From Symsagittifera roscoffensis (Eukaryota > Xenacoelomorpha > Acoela > Convolutidae), in NCBI RefSeq assembly GCF_963678635.1, contig NW_026971209.1:42501-84723 (forward strand): a stretch of DNA of 42,223 nt. Direction: 5' to 3'. Numbering within the stretch: the stretch's first letter is position 1; each line of letters begins with the position of its first letter. The notes under the pieces are model-generated. The model was not told the DNA's origin. It saw nothing but the letters and a program-made list of their open reading frames with translations, and did not search any database. The position numbers were made by a program, and so were the translations under genes. This document shows, piece by piece, positions 12,401-22,955 of this stretch.

Positions 12401-13754
12401 ACCCTAACCCTAACCCTAACCCTAACCCTAACCCTAACCCTAACCCTAACCCTAACCCTAACCCTAACCCTAACCCTAACCCTAACCCTAACCCTAACCC
12501 TAACCCTAACCCTAACCCTAACCCTAACCCTAACCCTAACCCTAACCCTAACCCTAACCCTAACCCTAACCCTAACCCTAACCCTAACCCTAACCCTAAC
12601 CCTAACCCTAACCCTAACCCTAACCCTAACCCTAACCCTAACCCTAACCCTAACCCTAACCCTAACCCTAACCCTAACCCTAACCCTAACCCTAACCCTA
12701 ACCCTAACCCTAACCCTAACCCTAACCCTAACCCTAACCCTAACCCTAACCCTAACCCTAACCCTAACCCTAACCCTAACCCTAACCCTAACCCTAACCC
12801 TAACCCTAACCCTAACCCTAACCCTAACCCTAACCCTAACCCTAACCCTAACCCTAACCCTAACCCTAACCCTAACCCTAACCCTAACCCTAACCCTAAC
12901 CCTAACCCTAACCCTAACCCTAACCCTAACCCTAACCCTAACCCTAACCCTAACCCTAACCCTAACCCTAACCCTAACCCTAACCCTAACCCTAACCCTA
13001 ACCCTAACCCTAACCCTAACCCTAACCCTAACCCTAACCCTAACCCTAACCCTAACCCTAACCCTAACCCTAACCCTAACCCTAACCCTAACCCTAACCC
13101 TAACCCTAACCCTAACCCTAACCCTAACCCTAACCCTAACCCTAACCCTAACCCTAACCCTAACCCTAACCCTAACCCTAACCCTAACCCTAACCCTAAC
13201 CCTAACCCTAACCCTAACCCTAACCCTAACCCTAACCCTAACCCTAACCCTAACCCTAACCCTAACCCTAACCCTAACCCTAACCCTAACCCTAACCCTA
13301 ACCCTAACCCTAACCCTAACCCTAACCCTAACCCTAACCCTAACCCTAACCCTAACCCTAACCCTAACCCTAACCCTAACCCTAACCCTAACCCTAACCC
13401 TAACCCTAACCCTAACCCTAACCCTAACCCTAACCCTAACCCTAACCCTAACCCTAACCCTAACCCTAACCCTAACCCTAACCCTAACCCTAACCCTAAC
13501 CCTAACCCTAACCCTAACCCTAACCCTAACCCTAACCCTAACCCTAACCCTAACCCTAACCCTAACCCTAACCCTAACCCTAACCCTAACCCTAACCCTA
13601 ACCCTAACCCTAACCCTAACCCTAACCCTAACCCTAACCCTAACCCTAACCCTAACCCTAACCCTAACCCTAACCCTAACCCTAACCCTAACCCTAACCC
13701 TAACCCTAACCCTAACCCTAACCCTAACCCTAACCCTAACCCTAACCCTAACCC
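9475..13754 (+). repeat. Interstitial telomere array, 4.28 kb
   Basis: About 713 CCCTAA units run in the same orientation as the terminal array, so this is a head-to-tail arrangement and not an end-to-end chromosome fusion. The only irregularity I see is one shortened unit, CCTAA, at 12157-12161. The array ends in CCC at 13754 and passes directly into AT-rich repeat sequence. Its uniformity suggests recent telomerase or recombination activity. The leucine-glycine open frame across it is a translation artefact. Confidence 0.97.
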
Positions 13755-15995
13755 ATCTTGTTCAATCGATTTGAGATCCTTAGGCAAAATCTCCCTGAAC
13801 TGGACAAAAAACCAGGTAATTACACAAAAAAAAAATGATTTAAAAGAGAAAATTCACTTGACGATTGTATTCTGCTGTTATGAGATTTCTTTTCATTGTT
13901 TTGAGCATTACAAGACCCTCTTTTTAGCTCAAATTACAGTAAACTTTATCGTATTTCAATATTTTGAGAGAAAACTGTGGAAAAAATCATTTTTTTCTTC
14001 AATTTTTTGTATCATTGTCTGAACATGATGCCAATTGAATTACCTTTTGAGCTCAGTTTTGAACTCTGTACGTAAATAGAAATTTTTGTATTAGATCAGA
14101 AACAACAAAAAATAAGTCCCAAAACTTTAAGTTTTTTGTATTTTTTTCCAGATTTATGTCTTTTTTTCGATATGTTGGTATGTATGAAGCCATTATGAGC
14201 TTTCTCTCTGGTGTTTTGAACTCTATTTAACCTGCTTCTGAGCTCAACAGAGGATGAGTTTTTTCATGTTTCAAAATTTGAGTGAACCTTCTATATTTGT
14301 CTCAAAACGATTCCGATTAAAATACAACTTGCGCCTAAATCTTGAAACTGCACTTGGTATAACAATGATACTTTACAATTAGATCAGATGCGATAAAAAG
14401 GGATGCAAAACCTGCCTTTTCTGCATTTTTTGTTGAAGTTGAAGTCTTTGCAATTTTGTTTTTTAACCTGCAAACTTTGCTTTTTTTGAGAAAAAAAACA
14501 AGCTTTTTTCGGTTTTTCAGAAAGTTTCAGCGTGGTTTCAGGTATACAGAGCATTGTTTTGAAGAGTATGATCATCTAATAAAAGAACTTTTGGTCAAAT
14601 TATACCAAATCTTATCGTGTTTTGAAGTTTTTTTTGTAACCACTGACTTAACATGTAACAAAAAGTTAATTACAAGAACTTCATTCCTCAATCTACTCGT
14701 AATTAACCATTATTTTTTCAACAATTAGGTAACGAGCTCCGAAACGTTTGCGAAAAAACTAGACATTTCCCCACAAAATCCCAAAAAGAAAGTTTTTTCT
14801 TACCATTATCTTAGCATCACACTGAAATCGTGCCAATCCCTATCTTAATACTTTGGGTAGTCTATTCCCTATGTTAAGATCTAGGGTGAAGACTGGGAAT
14901 TCTTCAACCTAGGTTATTACATGGAGGTCTTAACCACTGGAAAATGTGGCTTCAACATAGTCTTGTTCTATCAATCGGCTGTTTAGTCGAAAACGGAAGA
15001 AGAGTGTTTTTGCTGGTTTTTTANNNNNNNNNNNNNNNNNNNNNNNNNNNNNNNNNNNNNNNNNNNNNNNNNNNNNNNNNNNNNNNNNNNNNNNNNNNNN
15101 NNNNNNNNNNNNNNNNNNNNNNNNNNNNNNNNNNNNNNNNNNNNNNNNNNNNNNNNNNNNNNNNNNNNNNNNNNNNNNNNNNNNNNNNNNNNNNNNNNNN
15201 NNNNNNNNNNNNNNNNNNNNNNNTTTAGTAAGACAAGTAAAAGTATATCCAACCTACGGATCCGCTCATTATCCGAATTAAGTTACTTAACATCTGAAAT
15301 TCGCAACTCGCCGAGACATCACTTCATTGAAGACGCTTTGGTGCTATACACATGCTTGACAAAGTAACTGCCGTACCGAAAAAATTATAAGCTATGAAAA
15401 AATTATGAGGTATACTTTTCAACCGCAAATTTTGGTTCAAATGACTCTTCATGCTGTTTCATGCTCTGCTGGAATGATCCCTCGGGATAAAATCTTCAGA
15501 AATGCTTGAAAGTTAGCAAAAGATGCACAAATGTTCATACAATTAATGTAGAGAAGTAGCCACTACAGTTTAACCGATAAAACCAGGCAGATAAATTGAA
15601 TAAATCAAACAATCGGAAATGCGAGGAGCATCTAACCTGAGAAGGGTAATTCTTATTTTTTGGGTGATTCTTATTTTTTTGGCGTTTTCTTGGTAATATT
15701 GCTTGTTCAGTTTTTTGTATGTTTTTAATTTTTTTGTACTATAACGCTTAAAAAACGAAACGAATGTCAATCTTCAGCACTCACAATAAGAGAGTTTTTG
15801 GGGTAAACTATGCTGAAAAGCTAACTTAGAGAATCCGAGGGATTCTTGTTTCGGACCAATCCTCCGCCTGTGATTTCAGTTCCTTTTCGTGAGCATCTGC
15901 TCGGCGTTGAAGCTTTGTAAAATGGAGACTCCGATTATCATAATGTAATGAATAAGATCCTACGGAATGTAAAGCTAAATCCTCAGGGTGAACCA
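13755..15995 (+). repeat. Direct repeat, copy 1 (partner at 39651-41815)
   Basis: From TTGTTCAATCGATTTGAG at 13758 onward the sequence follows the second copy base by base with moderate divergence and small indels. The match ends near the shared block AGTAAAGCTAAATCCTC-like sequence. Homology starts within a few bases of the telomere junction, so the upstream part of this repeat is missing and replaced by telomere. It is AT-rich. A short minus-strand peptide stretch near 15880-15980 (NRSLHFTKLQRRA) is conserved in the other copy as NRSLHFMKLQRRA, which hints at an old coding segment. I do not recognise it. Confidence 0.85.
15024..15223. other. Assembly gap, 200 N
   Basis: Exactly 200 N separate two contigs, a conventional placeholder size. 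The second repeat copy (near 40995-41025) continues through the equivalent position with only a short AT-rich stretch, which suggests the real gap here is much shorter than 200 bases. Confidence 0.95.
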
Positions 15996-17248
15996 TTGAA
16001 AAAAACATACTACACCTTAATTTAGCGCTACGAAATTGCACAAATGTGAACAATCATGATAATTTTTCACAAAAAAATTAGAAAAAAACGTAGAAAAGTA
16101 AAAATACAAGGTGGTTTTTGCATCTTATCACAAGAACTCAAACATTTTTTGCATTTTGTTCGAAAAAAAAGAAGAAACTATTTTGCATTTTGAAGGAAAA
16201 AAAGGAAAAACTGTTAGAATTTGTCAAAAAGTAATAAGTTTCTTTTCCTCTTTAAAAACCTATAATTTATGAGCTTTTGTTCAAAAATTAGTTAGTCGGA
16301 CAATTAGTTTTGCATGCCGTTTGATCAAAAATACCAGAGAACCTACTTTTTAACATCGGGAATAGCCATCCAAGTCATCAATACAGAGTTTTTCTAAGCA
16401 ATACGTCAACTTGTTTTCACAATAAATTTTTGCGTTTTTCATAATTCCATTTAGCAGGTGTTTAAGCTGGAACAAAAAGACAATACTCTCATAACGATTA
16501 TTCCACTATCATAAGAAAAATTATTTGAAAAAAGCTGATCCGAGCGTCTGAAATGGTTCTCGACAGAGCTAAGAAAGTGTCTTTTGAGTTCTTTAGGCAA
16601 TGAAAAAGTCATTCCACCAACAAAAAGACGTCATTTCGCTGACATTTTTGTGGAGCAGAAAGTTGTCGCTTGTTTCTACCAGAGAAAATGACGTCATTAC
16701 TCATTAACTTTTAGAATCTTCTAAATGTTATAAACTTCACATTAACTCCAATTACTGTTATGAACACCTTACGCGTTACTTTTTAATTTTATTTATTTAA
16801 AATTTCCAATTTCTAGAAAATTCCTATGAAAAAAGTAATCAATTAGAGTTCCAGAAAAAAAATCTAGGATGATGATATTGATGAGAAAAAATGTCGTTTT
16901 TATATTTATTTAACTGTTTTTTTAACCTAAATAAAGATACTCAATCAATGTCATGAATAACAGGAGCCGTTTTCAAATTTTCATAAAAAAATTAAATTAG
17001 ATTCAGTTCAACAAAAAATTTTATCGACAAAATTTCTTAGAAATAAAAAAATACACCAACTTTTTGAGACAAACTTTTCTCTTTTTTTAAAAACATACTT
17101 TTGAATGTATTCTCCGTTTTTCAGACAAAGTAATCAAAACCTGCGCTAATCAGGTTTTAGGATACAGCTGAAACGAAGAAAAATCTTTTTTTTTGGAAAT
17201 CTTCTCTAGTTCACTTTAATCCACCAGTATCAATAAAATTTTCAGAAA
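15996..17248. other. AT-rich intergenic stretch, nothing recognised
   Basis: The sequence has long A and T runs and many short stops in all frames. I found no RNA gene, repeat array or coding region that I can support. TTTTTCAG near 17118-17125 and TTTTCAG near 17242-17248 look like splice acceptors. Confidence 0.6.
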
Positions 17249-17456
17249 TGGAAATCCACCTCAAAAAATGAAGCCAATCAGTTTAGGGCGCGCTAGTTAC
17301 AGCATCCAGTTTGAAATTGGTACCAAAACTGTCAAGACTCTCAAATTGAATAAAATCTCCGATTCTAGTGAGCAAATTATTATTGATCTTTCAGACGGAT
17401 ATAACTCAGGTTTTAACAAAATAGTTAGAGAATTCAGAAAAAAAGTAGCTACTTAA
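17249..17456 (+). CDS. Possible terminal exon, unknown protein
   Basis: An open stretch follows a TTTTCAG acceptor-like site and runs about 68 codons to TAA at 17454-17456. The first ATG is at 17268 and gives 62 residues beginning MKPISLGRASYSIQFEIG. The composition is balanced, with a mix of charged and hydrophobic residues and no homopolymer runs, unlike most open frames in the AT-rich flanks. I do not recognise a family. No upstream exon could be joined in frame: the nearest candidate at 17126-17152 contains a stop in the required phase. It may be a gene relic or chance. Confidence 0.22.
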
Positions 17457-18596
17457 GTTCTTAAGAGTTTTTCCTTTAGATTGGCAAAAAAAGAAAACAC
17501 TCGTGACAAAAGGTGCAAGAAAAAATAACATTAGTTTCAACAGGATAAATTATCTCTGCTGAGAAGAAAACCAAGAATGAAGTGAAATCGAACTCGAAAA
17601 TTAACTCAATTTTTGTTTAAAAGATTTTTTTATATTTTCTTTTTACTTTTAATAAATTTTCTTTTTGTTTGTAGATTGGTTTTACTTTTCATTTGAAGAA
17701 AATGTTTTTGAACCTAAGCTTAGTTTCTAAAGGCTTATCAGCTCGAAAGGTTAAGAACGCATTTAAGTCTAATTGATTATTTTATCACAAAGATTACATA
17801 AACACTCTGCACAGAACCATGACAATCAAATAAACAATCACGAAACCTTCAACAAATCTGATTCATTTTTTGAAGTTTGATTTTTTTGAAATTTGTCCGG
17901 AAACGCTGAACCAAGAGTTTGAATTGAAGCAAATTTTTGATTACAACTTAGATAATGTCTCTTGTTTTTTTTTTTCTATTTGGTTTTTTCTTTGGAAAAC
18001 AAGGCATCTTTTCGGCTCATTTCACTCTTTAGTTATGGTGACTTGCTCGACTAAGCTGATTGGGTACTTCTCCACTTGATGTAACAAAAATTGACTAGAA
18101 CCTGTGTTTGAACAAAATGTAAAAACAGTCAACATCTTGAAGTATGTAAATATATTTATCTAATTCTCTGACAAAATTGGCTCAAAGATGTTCCTTCTGA
18201 AGGTAAATGGATTTTACAAGTCTCCTAGGAAGCTAAAGATTTGCGAGGAGACACACAAGTGTCTTGGGTTATTACATAGTTTTCGTAAAGCTTGTTGGAA
18301 ACAGAAATGAAGCGTTTTTTTACTGTAATCTGAGTAAAAGCTCAGAAGAGATTGCCATATAGCAGCAGCTATCTTAAACAATGTTTTTTTGCAGAGTTCT
18401 GTGGTTTATTTACAAAAGGTAGCGCCTAAACGTTTTTCCTACATGGTTCTTCATTTAAAACAATTCATATTTGGTATTACATCCATATTTAGAAATCGGG
18501 ATGATTTATACTGTTTCCTTTATTTTTCAATTAATCTCAAAATCATGTCACTTATTTCTCCCCATCTAATCGGTGTACTCTCCTATTCAAAATGTA
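17457..18596. other. AT-rich stretch, no supported gene
   Basis: Open frames here are short. One (17870-18079) starts with a plausible acidic peptide but then runs into phenylalanine-rich low-complexity sequence. I see no RNA gene or repeat family. Confidence 0.5.
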
Positions 18597-19017
18597 AGCA
18601 AGAAAAGACACTAATCCAGTTTATGTTATTACAAGGGGAAAATTTTTATTCCACCCTGCTTTCAATTTTTCAAGAAAAAAGAGTTGGGTCAAAAACAAAA
18701 ACTGCCAGCAACTCTTTTTTGGTGAAAAGGAAGGAGAGAAGTTATCAGCAAAACGGAATACTGTTATTCAAGCTGCTGAAAACCTTGAACCGAAACCTAT
18801 ATTTGAAGCCAAACCTGGCGAAGAGTCAACAATGGATCAGGTACTGGATCTTTGTAAAAGGATATACAGAAAAGCAACATGCGACATCGGTGTGTTTCAC
18901 AATCAAGAAGTAGAGGGCGAACAAATCACCCTAAATCCATTTTCTCCAGACTCTTTACTGCAAAAAAAACTAAGAATTGCAGCAAGTTGCATATTTCAAC
19001 TATACTTTGAATGAATT
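18597..19017 (+). CDS. Possible exon or gene relic, unknown protein
   Basis: This frame is open for about 139 codons from just after a TAA near 18596 to TGA at 19012-19014. Its middle part is charged and protein-like, for example AENLEPKPIFEAKPGEES followed by MDQVLDLCKRIYRK. The only in-frame ATG near the end is at 18832. A competing open frame of 174 codons (18389-18913) overlaps it on the same strand but looks less protein-like. The 3' end of this frame is duplicated in the next 264 bp. I recognise no domain and cannot assign a function. Confidence 0.25.
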
Positions 19018-19468
19018 CAAAGAACTCGCCAGAATCTGTACAATTTTTTTGTTTGTTGAAAATTTTAAGCCTCATTAAGGTTTGTAATGATTTTTATGTT
19101 TGGTAATTCAGATGTTTTTGATGCCAAAATATTTTTTCTCACTTTAATAATCAATTAGATCTAAGATATCTGAGGAAAAAAAAACAAAAAAAAAGACTCT
19201 TTATTTTCTCCAGGCTCTTTACTGCAAAAAAAACTAAGAATTGCAGCAAGTTGCATATTTCAACTATACTTTGAATGAATTCAAAGAACTCGCCAGAATC
19301 TGTACAATTTTTTTGTTTGTTGAAAATTTTAAGCCTCATTAAGGTTTGTAATGATTTTTATGTTTGGTAATTCAGATGTTTTTGATTGCCAAAATATTTT
19401 TTCTCACTTTAATAATCATTTAGATCTAAGATATCTGAGGAAAAAAAAACAGAAAAAAAAACATGAAA
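18941..19468. repeat. 264-bp tandem duplication
   Basis: The block starting TTTCTCCAG at 18941 recurs at 19205 with only a few substitutions and small indels. It covers the AAGAATTGCAGCAAGTTGCA region and the A-rich tail. The near-identity marks a recent local duplication. Confidence 0.92.
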
Positions 19469-19477
19469 ATTCATCAA

Positions 19478-20140
19478 AATTGACAAAAAGTTTTAACCAG
19501 TTATTAGTTGTTTTTCCAGTATTCGTTTAAGAAACAACGGAAAGTTTTTTATAATTAATGAATTTATTTAAATTTTTGGTAAGTTTGTCCTATATAAAAA
19601 ATATACAAATAAAAATGTTGTTTCAGTAGAAAACCTTAACAGTATTTTTTGAATTTCTGTATTTTGTTGGTTGTTTTCAACTTTCTTTCGCCATAATTTG
19701 AGGTTTTAATTGGCTATATCAAATTTTTAAAAACAATTGATACTCTAAATAGGACAAAAAACATTTAGTGTTTATTGATTTTAGGTAATAAAATTTTATC
19801 ATAACCTTTTATATAAATTGACAAAAAGTATTAACCAATTGTCAGTTGTTTTTCCAGTATTTAGTTAAGAAACAACAAAAAACTAATAATTAATGAATTT
19901 ATTTAAATTTATGGTAATTTTGTCCTATATGAACAAATATACAAACAAAAATGTTGTTTCAGTAAGAAACATTATCACTATTTTTTGTATTTCTGTATTT
20001 TGTTGGTTGTTTTCAACGTTCTTTTGCCATATTTTGAGGTTTTAGTTAGGATATATGAAATTCCTAAAATCAATTGATACTCTAAATATGACAAAAAACA
20101 TTTAATGTTTATTGATTTTAGGTAATTTGTTTTTAGGTTT
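19478..20140. repeat. 338-bp tandem duplication
   Basis: The block starting AATTGACAAAAAG at 19478 recurs at 19816. The copies share landmarks such as GTTGTTTTTCCAGTAT, CTGTATTTTGTTGGTTGTT and CAATTGATACTCTAAATA. They are more diverged than the neighbouring 264-bp pair, so this duplication is probably older. Confidence 0.9.
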
Positions 20141-20986
20141 TAATTTAGAACAGTTAACTCAGTTTGAATGGTCAATCAGTAAAAAGCAAAACAAGGGAAG
20201 AAACAAAAAATGAAGATTAGGAACATCATTTCGATTATTGTTTTGAAATTGATAAAAAAAAATCTAGATTGTCTTTCAATGGATTACACAACTTGAAAAG
20301 ACTTCCGGCTGTTTATACATAACCTAACCAAAAAAAATTATAATTGTATACTTTGTTAGAAATAGGTTAGAAAAAGAATACATCAAAAAGTTTTGATCGA
20401 AAATTCAAAATTTGAATTGACTATCAAAAAACTCATATGAACCAGACAAGAAAACTCATTCATCTCACATTTTTGTCAAATGTAAATCATATTTGTTAGA
20501 AAAAAATCAAAACTGATTGATTGGGTAGTTTCATAAATTGTAACAGTAGTCGCCTACTTCGGTCACATATGAGACTTAAGAAAAATACGCCCTATAACCA
20601 TTGGCTCAAGAGTCAGGGTCACTATCTCTTGTGTTTTTCTACCTCAAAAACGGTCGGAGCCAATTCGGTTCGCTTGCGACTTCAGACTAGAACCCGTTAC
20701 AGCCTAAAGGCCACTACCAAAATACCCCCCCCCCCACTCTAGAAAAATAAGAACGTCCCCATACTTAGGTCTCAAAATACCCTAAATACACGAACGCCGT
20801 TAAAAACAGGGTCGGAACAATCCGTTAAGTTACTTTTTATTGGACAGTGGAACTTTGATTCATTTCAGATGGATCAACCTAAACCTTGCCTCACCTACTT
20901 ATTATAAAATGCACTCGAGAAAGCTAAGTTTGTTACTTACATAGCAGCACACTTGAGAGACAGAGTAATTAAACTAATTAATAACT
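20141..20986. other. Boundary stretch between AT-rich flank and retroelement zone
   Basis: The sequence changes from AT-rich to mixed composition around 20520. It contains a run of 11 C at 20725-20735. A region at 20540-20720 has a GGTTCTAGTCT string on the minus strand that loosely resembles a polymerase III box B, but no correctly spaced box A is visible. No gene is supported. Confidence 0.5.
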
Positions 20987-21703
20987 CTAGCATGAATATA
21001 ATTGAACATAACGCAAGAAGTTTTCTAACAATGAGTTCCAATCAAAGGAAGTGAGTTTTAGTTCAAGAATGTAGTTTTGGATCTGAACCTTTGTGAGACT
21101 CCAGCTCTCCACCTTTCCACTGAAGGTTCTCTCTGGTTCCGTTGATTCTTGATTTGCTTTTGTGATTGTTCTGTCTCCTATATCAGATAGGACAGCTCTA
21201 CTCTCGTTTTCTACGACCGAAAATTGCGAATAACAGTTTCCCACTGTATTTATTTGACAACTTTCCCGCAACTGTAATTCGGTTGTTCTGTTTTTATATT
21301 TGATGTTTTCAGTTGTCGCGAGAAAACTGAGCATGACAGGCTCCATTCGAATTTTTTTTTAAAATAAAACTTCATTCCAAAACCACGTATTTTCGTGTTC
21401 CTCAAGATCAAACTTCCAGATAAGATCGACTGGCACGTACTCCCCGGACTCAAGATTGATGTACTCATCGCGTGCTGCTGTTTGTCAGTTAATCCCCAGA
21501 AACCCCTAGTATTACTCAAGATACAGTGCCAGTGGTAATTTACAGAAGTTTGCAGCAGACTTAAATTTATCTACACCCCAAAATTCACAACCATGTAAAA
21601 TTTTCACAGTATCGTTAAACAGCAATCGAAATCTGCACACACCTGCACCTTCGAATTTTCGCTTTTTAAGGTAGTATTTTAAAATTTCTTTTTTCCTTTT
21701 CAA
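20987..21703 (-). pseudogene. Coding-like remnant beyond retroelement ORF2, unknown
   Basis: Three overlapping minus-strand open pieces (21512-21703, 21250-21519, 20987-21346) read as one broken coding region of roughly 230 codons. An additional in-frame peptide not starting with Met (DEYINLESGEYVPVDLIWKF and on) covers about 21350-21475. It runs, after a single TAA, into the frame beginning MEPVMLSFLATTENIKYK. These peptides have ordinary protein composition and no low complexity. The region lies downstream of ORF2 in the same direction, so it may be a third ORF of the element or an unrelated dead gene. I recognise no domain. Confidence 0.35.
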
Positions 21704-21824
21704 TCAGGAAATTGTCATGCAGCATTTTGGTTTATATAATAGATATAACATTCTAATAACAATATCTCATTCCTCGAAATTTCTTTTTCGTGAACCTAGA
21801 TTTCATCCAGGTTCACCCTCGAGC

Positions 21825-21842
21825 CCCTTTCCTTCCCCCTCA
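21825..21842 (-). promoter_or_regulatory. Candidate polypurine tract
   Basis: On the minus strand this reads GAGGGGGAAGGAAAGGGG, 18 purines in a row. It lies just past the end of ORF2 (stop at 21881), where the plus-strand primer of an LTR retroelement is expected. Downstream is a short inverted repeat TGAACCTGG...TCTAGGTTCA. No matching LTR was found at the other end of the element, and coding-like remnants continue beyond it, so the call is tentative. Confidence 0.3.
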
Positions 21843-21880
21843 AGACTCAAGACTCTAGAATTCCCCATTGAGCCACCCGC

Positions 21881-22946
21881 TCACCTCGCGTTCTTCGCCT
21901 TCGAGGTACCAGACCCAGATGTATTTGACACTGTGATCTGCTTCAACAGTGCCTCTTCGTCATCGGAGCTAATCACGATCTCTTCCCAGGCTTTCAGCTG
22001 TTCATAGGACGGCATCCATTCCCTTTGCTCCTGCAATCTCTTCGCTTGATTGGGCAAACTCTTCACCCTCGACTCTCGGTTCAAACAGAAGGAATTGTGC
22101 AGACTCAGGCTCACGTTCTTCGCCAAGTCTTCCTCTAGTATCGACTCTCTCGCCTTGGTGTTATTTCTGGACACTCTACCAACTCTTTTCCACCCCGTCG
22201 TGATCGCATTTCGATGGGACAGCAGAGGTCTCCTGAAAGCCTCCGGGCCTATCTTGGCCTGAAACTGTCGATATTCCTTTTGATATCTCCTCATATGATC
22301 CTTCATTACCATGTATAATCAGGACGTCAACGTCGCTCGAAACCAAGGAAAGAACCTTAAGCGACTCCATACGTGTCTGACTTCCATTGGTATGGCGAAT
22401 ACCTTGCATGCAGTCTCAAACAACTCAAGTCTCCTGCTGTAATCTATCGCGTAAATCGACTCTCCGTTGGCGACTTCGATTCCCGATACATCGTTACATT
22501 TTCTTCAATCCATCGTAGAGCCAGCATCGTGCTCACCACCAAGATGGTCACCTTCTGCTGATGATCGGCAGTCCTAACAACCTGATTTCTTCCACATCCC
22601 AGATCAGGCAGAGATTCGCGTGATCCGGGTACCACACTGTTTGTGCCAAACAGTGGCATGGACATTCCTCATGTGTGAGGTCAATGCTCCTAAGATTGAG
22701 CTCTCCCGAGGCTTCTAGGAGAGGCTCAAGTTCCATCATTTTCTCGTGTATCGCGTCGTTCTCTTCCAGGTCTGGAGTGCCACTCATAGGTTTTCCGATC
22801 ACGTTTTGTCTCTCGTGGTCACTTGTGTTTTCACTTTCCAAACCCAAAAGTTCTTCCCCCCCCCCGATTTCACTCAACTCGTCCCTCTGTTCTTTCGGCA
22901 CTGCCCCTCGGATTTTCCTCAACAACCTGTGTGAGTGATGCGACAT
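21881..22946 (-). pseudogene. ORF2 C-terminal part, Cys-rich with hydrophobic segment
   Basis: Pieces at 22548-22946, 22444-22665, 22176-22409 and 21881-22312 lie in different frames and appear to be successive parts of one protein. The first is acidic, then contains a cysteine cluster (ECPCHCLAQTVWYPDHANLC). The next has a short hydrophobic run, VTILVVSTMLAL, followed by a potential N-glycosylation site. The last 143 codons are basic, then acidic (ISSDDEEALL), and end at TGA 21881-21883. A Cys-rich region, hydrophobic segment and charged tail at the end of a retroelement ORF recall an envelope-like glycoprotein, but I see no diagnostic fusion-protein motif. Function unassigned. Confidence 0.5.
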
Positions 22947-22955
22947 CCGAGCCAG

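Noticed and set aside
1-13754. End-to-end chromosome fusion
   Set aside because: A fusion would put the two arrays head to head; here both run in the same direction.
12153-13787. 544-codon minus-strand open frame made of Leu-Gly repeats
   Set aside because: It is the translation of telomere repeats, and its first codon is TTG in the flanking sequence. It is not a gene.
14944-15252. Open frames across the N gap
   Set aside because: They exist only because N positions are read as open codons.
20540-20720. tRNA-derived SINE on the minus strand
   Set aside because: Only a loose box-B-like string is present; there is no properly spaced box A and no A-rich tail.
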